Positions 1-6,653 of a DNA stretch of 6,676 bases are shown in pieces. Both the position numbers and the translations under genes were made by a program. The stretch comes from Cryomorphaceae bacterium. GTDB lineage: Bacteria > Bacteroidota > Bacteroidia > Flavobacteriales > Schleiferiaceae. A model generated the notes under the pieces. The model was given only the letters and a program-made list of their open reading frames with translations. It made no database searches and was not told the DNA's origin. Numbering within the stretch: the stretch's first letter is position 1; every line of letters starts with the position of its first letter. The stretch is from contig DMCR01000022.1 in assembly GCA_003445735.1 (NCBI GenBank), positions 1-6,676 of the forward strand, in the 5' to 3' direction.

Positions 1-801
1 CAAGTCCTCGAAAATCAATTCGCAGACGGGCAAACCAACTACCTCTACTACAAAGGCTCTAACCTGCTCACCAAACTCCGCCTCTACCCGCTCATCCTCC
101 TCGCAGTAATCGGTATTTACATGCTCATCAGTTATATGGCCTTTTCCAATGCGCGCCGCAGCGAGCAAAACAAGGTATGGACAGGGATGGCCAAGGAAAC
201 CGCCCACCAGATAGGTACGCCCCTCAGCGCCCTGATGGGTTGGATTACCTATCTCAAGGAACAATACCCGAAGGAAATTGCCTTTGGAGAAATGGAAAAG
301 GATATTGACCGATTAACCGAAATCACCGACAGGTTCAGCAAGATCGGTTCACAACCGGAGCTCAGCGACCTCAAGCTCAATCAAACCATTTCCCGAACGG
401 CTGATTACCTAAGCACCCGCTTGGGTAAGAAGATCAGCCTCACCACCAAACTAGAAATAGAAAATAATGTGCAGCACAATGGGCAGCTCATCAGCTGGGT
501 ATTGGAGAACATGATAAAGAATGCCGCCGATGCTTTAGAGGGCGAGGGCGAAATCACCATCCGAAAGGAAACCGCCGCAGCCGAAGTTCACCTGTTTATC
601 AGCGACAATGGTAAGGGCATTCCCGCCAACGACCAGCGCAAGATTTTCCAACCAGGATTTACCACTAAAAGTCGCGGTTGGGGACTAGGTCTGAGCTTGG
701 CTAAGCGCATTATTGAAGATTACCACCAGGGTAAGGTTGTGTTGGTCGAGAGTGGCACTCAGCTAGGCACGACTTTTAAAATCACCCTCCCAAAGGCCTG
801 A
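1..801 (+). CDS. Sensor histidine kinase, C-terminal part (5' end outside window)
   Basis: This is the cytoplasmic part of a membrane-bound sensor kinase that autophosphorylates on His and passes phosphate to an unknown response regulator. The frame is open from base 1, so the 266 residues seen are only the 3' part; the first in-window ATG at 121 lies inside the transmembrane segment and is not the start. In order: the end of an extracytoplasmic region (about residues 1-25), one transmembrane helix (about 29-48), a phosphoacceptor helix with AHQIGTP (His codon 205-207), an N box ENMIKNAADAL (505-537), a G1 box DNGKGIP (604-624), an F box FQPGFTTK (646-669) and a G2 box GWGLGLSLAKRI (676-711). 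All ATP-binding boxes of a HATPase_c domain are intact. Unusually, Gln follows the phosphoacceptor His where classical HisKA kinases have Glu or Asp; I recall this as common in Bacteroidota. No receiver domain follows and no response regulator is in the window. The stop TGA overlaps the hemW ATG by one base, implying co-transcription. The signal sensed is unknown. Confidence 0.95.
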   Translation, partial: QVLENQFADGQTNYLYYKGSNLLTKLRLYPLILLAVIGIYMLISYMAFSNARRSEQNKVWTGMAKETAHQIGTPLSALMGWITYLKEQYPKEIAFGEMEKDIDRLTEITDRFSKIGSQPELSDLKLNQTISRTADYLSTRLGKKISLTTKLEIENNVQHNGQLISWVLENMIKNAADALEGEGEITIRKETAAAEVHLFISDNGKGIPANDQRKIFQPGFTTKSRGWGLGLSLAKRIIEDYHQGKVVLVESGTQLGTTFKITLPKA

Positions 802-1922
802 TGAAACGCGCCACGCTGTACCTCCACATTCCCTATTGCAAGCAGGCCTGCCACTATTGCGATTTCCACTTTTCTACAGTGCGTTCAACCGAGAATGAAG
901 TGGTAGAGCGGATGCTAGGGGAATTAGCCGAAGGTCAAAGTTCCTGGTCGGAATTTGAATTCAGTAGTCTATATTTTGGGGGCGGCACCCCTAGTATTTT
1001 AGCGCCGGAACTCCTTGAACGCTTCATCACCCAGGCATCTACATTGTATAACCTACGCGAGGATGCAGAGATTACCCTCGAGGTAAACCCAGACGATATC
1101 ACCCCCGAACAACTTGCCGAGTGGTACCGCATCGGTATCAATAGGTTGAGCGTGGGTTTGCAGAGCTTTGATGATGGGGAATTGGCCATGATGAATCGCG
1201 CGCACCACGCAAGACACAGCCTGCAGTGCTTGCAGTGGATTTCTGAAAGCCCTTTCGAGAATTATACGGTCGACCTTATTTACGGAATACCGGATAGCAC
1301 CGTAGAAAGTTGGAAGGAACAACTCCATACCCTGGCTTCCTTTCGTCCACCACATTTGAGCTGCTATGCCTTGACCGTAGAGGAAAAGACAGTCCTCCAT
1401 CATCAGGTGAAAACCGGAGAGGTCTCTCTTCCCACGGATGATATTATAGTCAAACAGTTTGAGGCCTTGTGCCAATGGGCCAACGACCACGGGTATGCGC
1501 ATTATGAGCTGTCAAATTTTGCGCAGCCAGGGATGCAGAGCAGACATAATAGTCACTATTGGACCGGAGCGCCTTATCTCGGCATTGGGCCTGGAGCACA
1601 TTCCTTTGATAGCACGAGCCGTTGGTGGAACATCTCCAATAATGCCCTCTATGCCAAATGTGCCAATCCGACGGAAGAGCTCCTCTCCTCTCAAGATATT
1701 TTGAACGAGCGATTGATGGTACGACTGCGTACCGCCGCTGGATTCTGCTGGGAAAACGATTTTCCGGACGAGCTGGGTCGGGCGGTGCGGTTCGTTTTAG
1801 AGCGGGAAGTCGCTCGGGCGGTAGTGAAAGGAGAATTGGTCACAAAAGAGACAGGATTTGCCATCCCCACAGAGCGTTGGATGGAGAGTGATAGAATTAT
1901 TGCCCAATTATTTTTGTATTGA
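801..1922 (+). CDS. hemW: HemW, radical-SAM heme chaperone (often misnamed coproporphyrinogen III oxidase)
   Basis: This is a 373-residue cytoplasmic radical-SAM protein, a normal length for HemW. The N-terminal HIPYCKQACHYCDF carries the CX3CX2C cluster-binding cysteines (C13, C17, C20) followed by D-F. The fourth nearby Cys of true HemN oxidases is absent, which favours HemW. Further motifs are GGGTPS (60-65), EVNPDD (94-99), RLSVGLQSFDD (115-125), DLIYGIP (158-164), HYELSNFA (234-241), RHNSHYW (248-254) and GIGPGAHSF (261-269). The last 80 or so residues form the usual HemW C-terminal domain. HemW family members bind heme and are thought to deliver it to respiratory hemoproteins; E. coli HemW lacks coproporphyrinogen oxidase activity. 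That role is transferred from the family, not shown here. The ATG at 801 is chosen because the conserved HIP motif begins nine codons in and the start overlaps the kinase stop (TGATG), suggesting translational coupling. No Shine-Dalgarno sequence is evident. Confidence 0.95.
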   Translation: MKRATLYLHIPYCKQACHYCDFHFSTVRSTENEVVERMLGELAEGQSSWSEFEFSSLYFGGGTPSILAPELLERFITQASTLYNLREDAEITLEVNPDDITPEQLAEWYRIGINRLSVGLQSFDDGELAMMNRAHHARHSLQCLQWISESPFENYTVDLIYGIPDSTVESWKEQLHTLASFRPPHLSCYALTVEEKTVLHHQVKTGEVSLPTDDIIVKQFEALCQWANDHGYAHYELSNFAQPGMQSRHNSHYWTGAPYLGIGPGAHSFDSTSRWWNISNNALYAKCANPTEELLSSQDILNERLMVRLRTAAGFCWENDFPDELGRAVRFVLEREVARAVVKGELVTKETGFAIPTERWMESDRIIAQLFLY

Positions 1923-1937
1923 CCTATCTTGTCGAAG

Positions 1938-2642
1938 ATGAAAGACAGTGCACTAAATCTCGAATTTGTGGCAGACCTCAGTTTGCCGGTGGGGGATGTC
2001 CCACGCGCTTGGTACATCGATGCACCCACTTTTGAACCTGTTCGATTGGGGAATTGGGTAGGAAGCGTTGTTGAAGGCGGTGACGTGAACTTTTTCAATG
2101 TTGCCTTCAACCCTCATGCACACGGCACGCATACCGAAACCGCCGGTCATATTCTGCCCGAACGTCACAGTGTTCATAGACATTTCAAAGATTACTTCAC
2201 CAAAGCCCTCGTACTCACGGTAGCACCTAGTAATGATGTAGTTTCTTTGAAGGATTTTAAGGCGCGCTGGGAGATTATGGGTGACAGCGCAGTAACATCT
2301 GTAATCGTGCGAACCGAAAGCGAGCCGAGAAGTGTTGCTACGCAAACATATAGCAATACGGATTGGCCGTATCTCGATGCCGCCATAGGCACCTTCCTTC
2401 GCGAGCAAGGTGTGGACCATTTACTGATAGATCAACCCAGTGTGGATAGGGAAGAAGATGGCGGGGCCTTAGCTTGTCATCGAGCCTTCTGGGGTCCACA
2501 GCCAGAAAAGCTCCTGCACAGAACCATTTCAGAGCTGCTGCACATTCCTGCCCATGTTCAGGACGGCTACTACCTACTAAATCTTCAGGTAGCACCACTT
2601 GACAATGATGCGGCGCCATCGCGCCCATTACTTTACCGTTAA
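1938..2642 (+). CDS. Cyclase-family (kynurenine-formamidase-like) metal-dependent hydrolase
   Basis: This 234-residue protein resembles the putative cyclase/KynB superfamily (PF04199-like), whose members use a His/Asp-rich site to bind Zn or Mn and hydrolyse amides or related bonds. The signature is NPHAHGTHTETAGHI (residues 58-72), with candidate metal ligands H60, H62, H65, E67 and H71. It differs from the classical HxGTHxDxPxH: Glu replaces Asp, Pro is missing, and the first His is shifted by one. Other recognisable stretches are DHLLIDQPSVDREEDGG (160-176), H181 and the C-terminal PSRPLLY (227-233). No signal peptide or membrane helix is seen, so it is probably cytoplasmic. The ATG at 1938 is preferred; an in-frame TTG at 1929 would add only three residues. 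The frame is closed upstream by the hemW TGA (1920-1922). It follows hemW by 15 bases, so it is likely in the same operon. No kynurenine-pathway gene is nearby, so the substrate is unknown and I do not assign kynB. Confidence 0.88.
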   Translation: MKDSALNLEFVADLSLPVGDVPRAWYIDAPTFEPVRLGNWVGSVVEGGDVNFFNVAFNPHAHGTHTETAGHILPERHSVHRHFKDYFTKALVLTVAPSNDVVSLKDFKARWEIMGDSAVTSVIVRTESEPRSVATQTYSNTDWPYLDAAIGTFLREQGVDHLLIDQPSVDREEDGGALACHRAFWGPQPEKLLHRTISELLHIPAHVQDGYYLLNLQVAPLDNDAAPSRPLLYR

Positions 2643-2646
2643 ACTT
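2643..2646. other. Four-base convergent junction between two operons
   Basis: The rightward cyclase gene ends with TAA at 2640-2642 and the leftward maeB gene ends with TAG on the minus strand at 2647-2649. Only four bases separate them. I see no hairpin with a T-tract in or beside this gap, so any terminator or 3' untranslated region would have to lie inside the opposing coding sequence. The junction coordinates are read directly; transcript overlap is inference. Confidence 0.85.
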
Positions 2647-4917
2647 CTAGGATTTACGCGTACGTGCATCCACGGCTGCCAAGGTAGCCATGTTCACAAT
2701 CTCACGAACCGAGGCACCTAGTTGTAACACGTGTGCACTGCGCTTGGTTCCAATCAATAGCGGCCCAATAGCCTCCGCAGCACCAAAACTCTGCAACATC
2801 TTGTAGGCAATGTTTCCAGCAGCAAGGTTGGGGAAAATGAAGACGTTGGCCTTATGTCCTACCAAATCCGAGAATGGAAAGCTTTCCTCAAGTAAAGCTT
2901 TGTCTAATGCAAAGTTGGCCTGCATCTCTCCATCCACGATGAGCTCAGGGTGTTCGTGACGAAGACGATTGCTCACCTCAGCCATTTTATGGGCATCCGG
3001 ACCATTGCTTGAACCAAAGTTTGAATAGCTCAACAGGGCAATTTTTGGAGTGATATTTGTGCGCTTTACAGCATCAGCAACATTGAGCACCATTTGCACT
3101 AGGTCATCCACGGTAGGATTTAAGTTTATGGTCGTGTCGGCAAAAAACATTGGGCCGCGCTTGGTCAACAAGGTATACATCCCAGCCGCTTTACGAATAC
3201 CTTCTTCCATTCCGATGATGCGTAGGATAGGGCGAAGTGCCGTAGGATATTTTACAGTCAAACCGCTGACCAAGGCATCGGCGGCTCCTTGACGAAGCAT
3301 CATATTCCCATAATATTCACGTGATTTGATCTTAGAACGACATTCTGCCAACGTCCATCCGGCTCGCTTACGTAGGGCATACATGTCATTGGCGTATTTC
3401 TCACGTCCTTCCGAGTTGGCGATAATATCGACGAATTCTGCACCGTCAAGCTCGAGCTGGTATTCTTCGATAATGGATTCCATCTTAGACATCGCACCGA
3501 GCAGGATGGGTTTTGCCACACCGTTGGCGATGAGAATTTCGGCCGCCTTCAAAATGCGATAGTTATCCCCTTCTGTAAAGACAATGCGCTGCGGTTTGCG
3601 GCGTGCGTTTTCGTTGAGTAGACGAATGAATTTATCGTCGCGCCCGAGACGGTCGCTGAGTTCACTTTCATAGGCCTCCCAATCCTTTATTCGAGCTTTA
3701 GCAACTCCACTTTTCATCGCTGCTTTGGCTACAGCGGGAGCGACAGTGGTAATTAAGCGAGGGTCGAAGGGTTTCGGGATGATATAATTGATCCCAAAAG
3801 ATAAATTACTCTCTGCATAGGCCAAATTGACGATTTCTGGTACAGGCTCTTTCGCAAGGTCTGCAATGGCGCGTACTGCGGCTAATTTCATCTCCTCGTT
3901 AATCTTTGATGAACGCACATCTAGTGCGCCGCGGAAAATGAATGGAAAGCCTAAAACGTTATTGACTTGGTTCGGATTATCAGAGCGGCCAGTGGCTATA
4001 ATAATATCTTCACGAGCACTAATCGCATCTTGGTATGTAATCTCCGGATCTGGATTTGCCAAGGCAAAAACAATAGGGTTTGGCGCCATGCTGGCCACCA
4101 TTTTCTTGCTCACGATACCGCCTTTAGATAAGCCTACAAATACGTCGGCATTCTGCAGAAGCTCTTCTAGTTGTGCTTCTGGATAATCTTTGGCAAAGAT
4201 TGACTTTTCCTCTGTGAGGTCCTCGCGACTTTGGGTAATTAATCCCTTTGAATCGCACATGAAAAGGTTCTTCGTATGAACGCCGAGGGCAAGGTATAAT
4301 TTGGCACACGAGATGGCAGACGCCCCAGCACCGTTGAAGACCACTTTGACCTTGGCAATATCCTTTTCTGCTAATTCTAAGGCGTTTAATAATGCCGCTG
4401 CTGTGATAATGGCTGTTCCGTGCTGGTCATCGTGCATGATAGGAATGTCCAATTCTTCCTTGAGGCGCTTCTCAATATAAAAACAGTCGGGTGCTTTAAT
4501 ATCCTCTAAATTAATTCCCCCGAAAGTCGGTGCCACCGCCTTTACCGTGTCGATGAATTTATCTGGATCTGCAGCGTCCAATTCCAAATCGAACACATCA
4601 ATGTCCGCGAATATCTTGAATAACACGCCCTTTCCTTCCATCACCGGCTTTGAAGCCTCAGGACCGATATCTCCTAAACCTAGTACCGCTGTACCGTTCG
4701 AGATCACTGCAACTAAGTTGCCTTTTGCCGTGTATTTGTATACCTCTTCTGGTTTAGCTGCGATTTCCAAACATGGATCCGCCACCCCTGGTGAATAGGC
4801 AATACTCAAGTCGCGTTGGGAGTTCGACGGCTTGGTAGGTATAACCTCAATCTTACCGGGTTTCGGCATTTGGTGGTACTGAAGGGTATCTTTCTTTTTA
4901 ATTGGTCCTTGACTCAT
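2647..4917 (-). CDS. maeB: MaeB, NADP-dependent malic enzyme with C-terminal phosphotransacetylase-like domain
   Basis: This 756-residue cytoplasmic enzyme has the length and two-part layout of MaeB. It oxidatively decarboxylates malate to pyruvate and CO2, normally with NADP+, supplying NADPH. The malic N-terminal domain has YSPGVADPC (Tyr41, expected general acid), EGKGVLFK (94-101), NLEDI (136-140, acidic metal ligands E138 and D139) and HDDQHGT (162-168). The Rossmann domain has FNGAGAS (194-200), ANPDPE (287-292), then ATGRSDNPNQVNNVLGFPF (308-326) and IIPKPFDPRL (379-388). From about residue 441 (RIVFTEG) to the end lies a phosphotransacetylase-like domain. In characterised MaeB proteins this domain is catalytically inactive, supports oligomerisation and binds acetyl-CoA as an allosteric inhibitor; that is family knowledge. 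Cofactor preference cannot be read with certainty. The ATG at 4917-4915 follows the hflX stop by 11 bases, without a Shine-Dalgarno sequence, so it is probably read from the same transcript. No truncation or frameshift is seen. Confidence 0.96.
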   Translation of the reverse strand: MSQGPIKKKDTLQYHQMPKPGKIEVIPTKPSNSQRDLSIAYSPGVADPCLEIAAKPEEVYKYTAKGNLVAVISNGTAVLGLGDIGPEASKPVMEGKGVLFKIFADIDVFDLELDAADPDKFIDTVKAVAPTFGGINLEDIKAPDCFYIEKRLKEELDIPIMHDDQHGTAIITAAALLNALELAEKDIAKVKVVFNGAGASAISCAKLYLALGVHTKNLFMCDSKGLITQSREDLTEEKSIFAKDYPEAQLEELLQNADVFVGLSKGGIVSKKMVASMAPNPIVFALANPDPEITYQDAISAREDIIIATGRSDNPNQVNNVLGFPFIFRGALDVRSSKINEEMKLAAVRAIADLAKEPVPEIVNLAYAESNLSFGINYIIPKPFDPRLITTVAPAVAKAAMKSGVAKARIKDWEAYESELSDRLGRDDKFIRLLNENARRKPQRIVFTEGDNYRILKAAEILIANGVAKPILLGAMSKMESIIEEYQLELDGAEFVDIIANSEGREKYANDMYALRKRAGWTLAECRSKIKSREYYGNMMLRQGAADALVSGLTVKYPTALRPILRIIGMEEGIRKAAGMYTLLTKRGPMFFADTTINLNPTVDDLVQMVLNVADAVKRTNITPKIALLSYSNFGSSNGPDAHKMAEVSNRLRHEHPELIVDGEMQANFALDKALLEESFPFSDLVGHKANVFIFPNLAAGNIAYKMLQSFGAAEAIGPLLIGTKRSAHVLQLGASVREIVNMATLAAVDARTRKS

Positions 4918-4928
4918 AACGAGTGAAA

Positions 4929-6122
4929 TTAGTACAAAAAGGTATTGAACGGAAACCTCGTAGCATGGATTTCTGAAGCCACACGGTAAATGGTTCTCCG
5001 TAATTCGTCAATATTATTGCGGTCTTGCGCGCTGATAAACACCGCACGCTCGCCGACTTTATTCATCCAACTAAGCTTCCAATGATCCAGGTCGTAATTG
5101 CGCTGGGTGAGTTCAAGCTCGAACTCACCGGCTTCTTCATGTGTGAAAGCATCAATCTTATTAAATACCATGATGGTCGGCTTGTCTTGGCTCTGAATCT
5201 CCTGTAAAATAGTGTTCACGCTGGTTATGTGGTCCATGAAACTCGGATGGCTAATGTCCACCACGTGCAACAGTACATCCGCCTCGCGCACCTCATCTAG
5301 GGTTGATTTAAAGCTCTCGACCAATTGCGTCGGCAACTTTCTGATAAAACCAACGGTATCGGTCAATAGCAAAGGCAAATTATCGATGTTGATTTTACGC
5401 ACTGTCGTGTCCAAGGTGGCAAAGAGCTTATTCTCAGCCAACACATCCGTTTTGCACAACAAATTCAGCAGGGTACTCTTTCCCACGTTCGTATACCCCA
5501 CTAGAGCAATACGGCAAAGCCTACCCCTATTGCTGCGCTGGGTAGTCATCTGTACATCTATTTTCTGCAGCTTCTTCTTAAGCAAGGAAATCTTTTGTTG
5601 AATGATACGTCGGTCTGTCTCAATTTGGGTTTCCCCAGGACCGCGCATCCCAATACCCCCTTTTTGTCGCTCCAAGTGAGTCCACATTCGGGTCAGCCGA
5701 GGAAGCAAGTATTGATATTGGGCCAATTCTACTTGTGTCCGCGCATAACTGGTTTGCGCACGGGCGGCAAAGATGTCCAGAATCAAATTCGTTCGGTCCA
5801 TCACCTTCACCTCCAACAAGACCTCAATATTTTTAAGTTGCGATGGGGTGAGCTCATCATCGAATACGACTAGGTCAATGTTCTCCGCATCCACATACCC
5901 TTTGATATCCTCCATTTTCCCAGAACCCAAGAAGGTTCTGGTATCGGGACGAGATAATTTCTGGGTAAAGATTTGCATCGTATCCGCCCCGGCTGTATCC
6001 GCAAGGAACCTAAGTTCCTCCAAATACTCCTTGGACTTCTCCTCATCCTGGTTCTTATTAACAATACCAATGAGGATACAACGCTCACGTTGAAGCGAAT
6101 CCTTTTTCTTGAGCTCTAACAT
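4929..6122 (-). CDS. hflX: HflX, ribosome-associated GTPase
   Basis: This 397-residue translational GTPase of the Obg-HflX superfamily acts on 50S/70S ribosomes; family members split stalled or hibernating ribosomes under stress. The N-terminal HflX domain (about 1-165) contains TRTFLGSGKMEDI (61-73), VVFDDELTPSQLKNIE (85-100) and the glycine-rich GGIGMRGPGETQIETDRR (155-172). A helical, probably coiled-coil stretch follows (about 170-195). The G domain is complete: G1 GYTNVGKS (209-216), G2 region ATLDTT (235-240), G3 DTVGF (255-259), G4 NKID (321-324) and G5 SAQ (364-366). The C-terminal tail is short, ending near the G domain as in compact HflX versions. The ATG (6122-6120) lies 9 bases after the stop of the upstream membrane-protein gene, and maeB follows 11 bases downstream, so all three are probably co-transcribed. 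The hfq/hflKC neighbours known from Gammaproteobacteria are absent. Confidence 0.96.
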   Translation of the reverse strand: MLELKKKDSLQRERCILIGIVNKNQDEEKSKEYLEELRFLADTAGADTMQIFTQKLSRPDTRTFLGSGKMEDIKGYVDAENIDLVVFDDELTPSQLKNIEVLLEVKVMDRTNLILDIFAARAQTSYARTQVELAQYQYLLPRLTRMWTHLERQKGGIGMRGPGETQIETDRRIIQQKISLLKKKLQKIDVQMTTQRSNRGRLCRIALVGYTNVGKSTLLNLLCKTDVLAENKLFATLDTTVRKINIDNLPLLLTDTVGFIRKLPTQLVESFKSTLDEVREADVLLHVVDISHPSFMDHITSVNTILQEIQSQDKPTIMVFNKIDAFTHEEAGEFELELTQRNYDLDHWKLSWMNKVGERAVFISAQDRNNIDELRRTIYRVASEIHATRFPFNTFLY

Positions 6123-6131
6123 GTCCGAGGT

Positions 6132-6569
6132 TTACGCGCCTTGCAAGAAGGCTTCCCAAGGCAATCTCAAAGCAATCAAAAACAAACCGACGCCAAACCA
6201 AAGCACTACTGGCTTCGCTTTCTCCGCATCCGTAGCCCCTCTCTTCGACTTCGCATTACCAATGGTGATCAACACCGCTGCAATAATCATCGTCATTGGA
6301 TGTTCTACGTATTTGAAGCGCAAGGCACCATCGCCCATCAAGGTTCCCGTATCGGAAAACATATCCATGTTGAATCCAAACAACATGATCAGTCCGATGG
6401 TCACTTGAAGGTGGGTAAGAATCAGCGCGATTTTATTTTGACGGGCCAATTTATCGGTAAACGTATTATCCGATTTCCAAGCCAAAAAGTTCTGAACCAG
6501 TACTGCCAACATCAACAATAAGTAGACAAAAGGCAGCCAATGATGTAAGTGTAGTAATCCTGTGTACAT
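6132..6569 (-). CDS. Small four-helix integral membrane protein of unknown function
   Basis: This 145-residue, strongly hydrophobic protein has four likely transmembrane helices at about residues 11-31, 46-66, 91-106 and 119-136, joined by short charged loops (for example KSDNTFTDKLARQNK, 32-46). It has no cleavable signal peptide pattern; the first helix begins almost at the start. Recognisable stretches are YTGLLHLHH (2-10), LTHLQVTIGL (51-60) and RFKYVEHPMTM (84-94). Histidines in or near helices (H7, H9, H10, H53, H90) could bind heme or metal. I recall homologues in Bacteroidota being labelled 'cytochrome B' by automatic pipelines, but I see no established heme-b motif, and I regard the function as unknown. 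It is the first gene of the leftward operon, 9 bases before hflX. The ATG at 6569-6567 sits directly downstream of a probable promoter and has no Shine-Dalgarno sequence. Confidence 0.87.
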   Translation of the reverse strand: MYTGLLHLHHWLPFVYLLLMLAVLVQNFLAWKSDNTFTDKLARQNKIALILTHLQVTIGLIMLFGFNMDMFSDTGTLMGDGALRFKYVEHPMTMIIAAVLITIGNAKSKRGATDAEKAKPVVLWFGVGLFLIALRLPWEAFLQGA

Positions 6570-6581
6570 CTATTCGTGTTT

Positions 6582-6608
6582 TTTACAAAGTTACAAATCC
6601 GTTACAAG
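6582..6608 (-). repeat. Three short TTGTAA direct repeats overlapping the promoter
   Basis: Reading the minus strand, CTTGTAAC (6608-6601), TTTGTAAC (6597-6590) and TTTGTAAA (6589-6582) occur in the same orientation. The first two are 11 bases apart, about one helical turn; the last two are directly adjacent. They overlap the -7 box, so they could be an operator or alternative promoter elements, or simply low-complexity AT-rich sequence. The repeats are read directly; a regulatory role is inference. Confidence 0.4.
6586..6593 (-). promoter_or_regulatory. Probable Bacteroidota -7 promoter element for the leftward operon
   Basis: On the minus strand these bases read TAACTTTG, an exact match to the Bacteroidota sigma-70 consensus TAnnTTTG. 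The box ends 16 bases before the ATG at 6569, which would give a leader of only about 10 bases. A matching TTG at the expected -33 position (17-23 bases upstream) is not evident; the nearest TTG on that strand starts only 11 bases before the box. It sits between the terminator at 6620-6653 and the first gene, the only non-coding interval that could drive the membrane protein, hflX and maeB. Confidence 0.5.
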
Positions 6609-6619
6609 TATGCGCTTTC

Positions 6620-6653
6620 AAAAAAAACCCGGGTGCTTCGCACCCGGGTTTTT
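6620..6653 (-). terminator. Strong intrinsic terminator, best oriented leftward and possibly bidirectional
   Basis: The arms CCCGGGTGC (6628-6636) and GCACCCGGG (6640-6648) pair perfectly around a three-base loop TTC, and five A-T pairs extend the stem on both sides (6623-6627 with 6649-6653). On the minus strand the hairpin is followed by eight T (complement of 6620-6627). On the plus strand only five T follow before GATATA. The better T-tract, and the lack of any rightward gene just upstream, suggest it ends a leftward transcript coming from beyond the right edge and shields the operon promoter from read-through. Confidence 0.85.

Noticed and set aside
1053..1502. A 149-codon minus-strand open frame inside hemW
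   Set aside because: It is fully covered by a well-supported gene on the other strand and its translation shows no recognisable domain; it is a by-product of hemW codon use.
801..1922. Calling this gene hemN (oxygen-independent coproporphyrinogen III oxidase)
   Set aside because: The cluster motif is CX3CX2C followed by D-F, without the extra nearby Cys of HemN, and the protein starts almost at the motif with no long N-terminal extension. Both fit HemW.
1929..1931. TTG at 1929 as the cyclase start
   Set aside because: It is possible, but an ATG lies only three codons downstream with no ribosome-binding sequence favouring the TTG; the ATG at 1938 is the simpler choice.
1691..2110. A minus-strand open frame spanning the hemW-cyclase boundary
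   Set aside because: It overlaps two convincing genes and its translation is Ser/Arg/Thr-rich without motifs, typical of a shadow frame.
2647..3600. A separate phosphotransacetylase gene (pta)
   Set aside because: The phosphotransacetylase-like region is in frame with the malic enzyme, with no stop between them, and the combined length of 756 residues is the normal hybrid MaeB architecture.
5212..5601. A 129-codon plus-strand open frame within hflX
   Set aside because: It lies antisense to the G domain of hflX, whose motifs are complete, and has no recognisable domain.
6109..6521. Two plus-strand open frames opposite the membrane-protein gene
   Set aside because: Both are antisense to the gene at 6132-6569, which has coherent transmembrane segments and a promoter; the plus-strand translations show no pattern.
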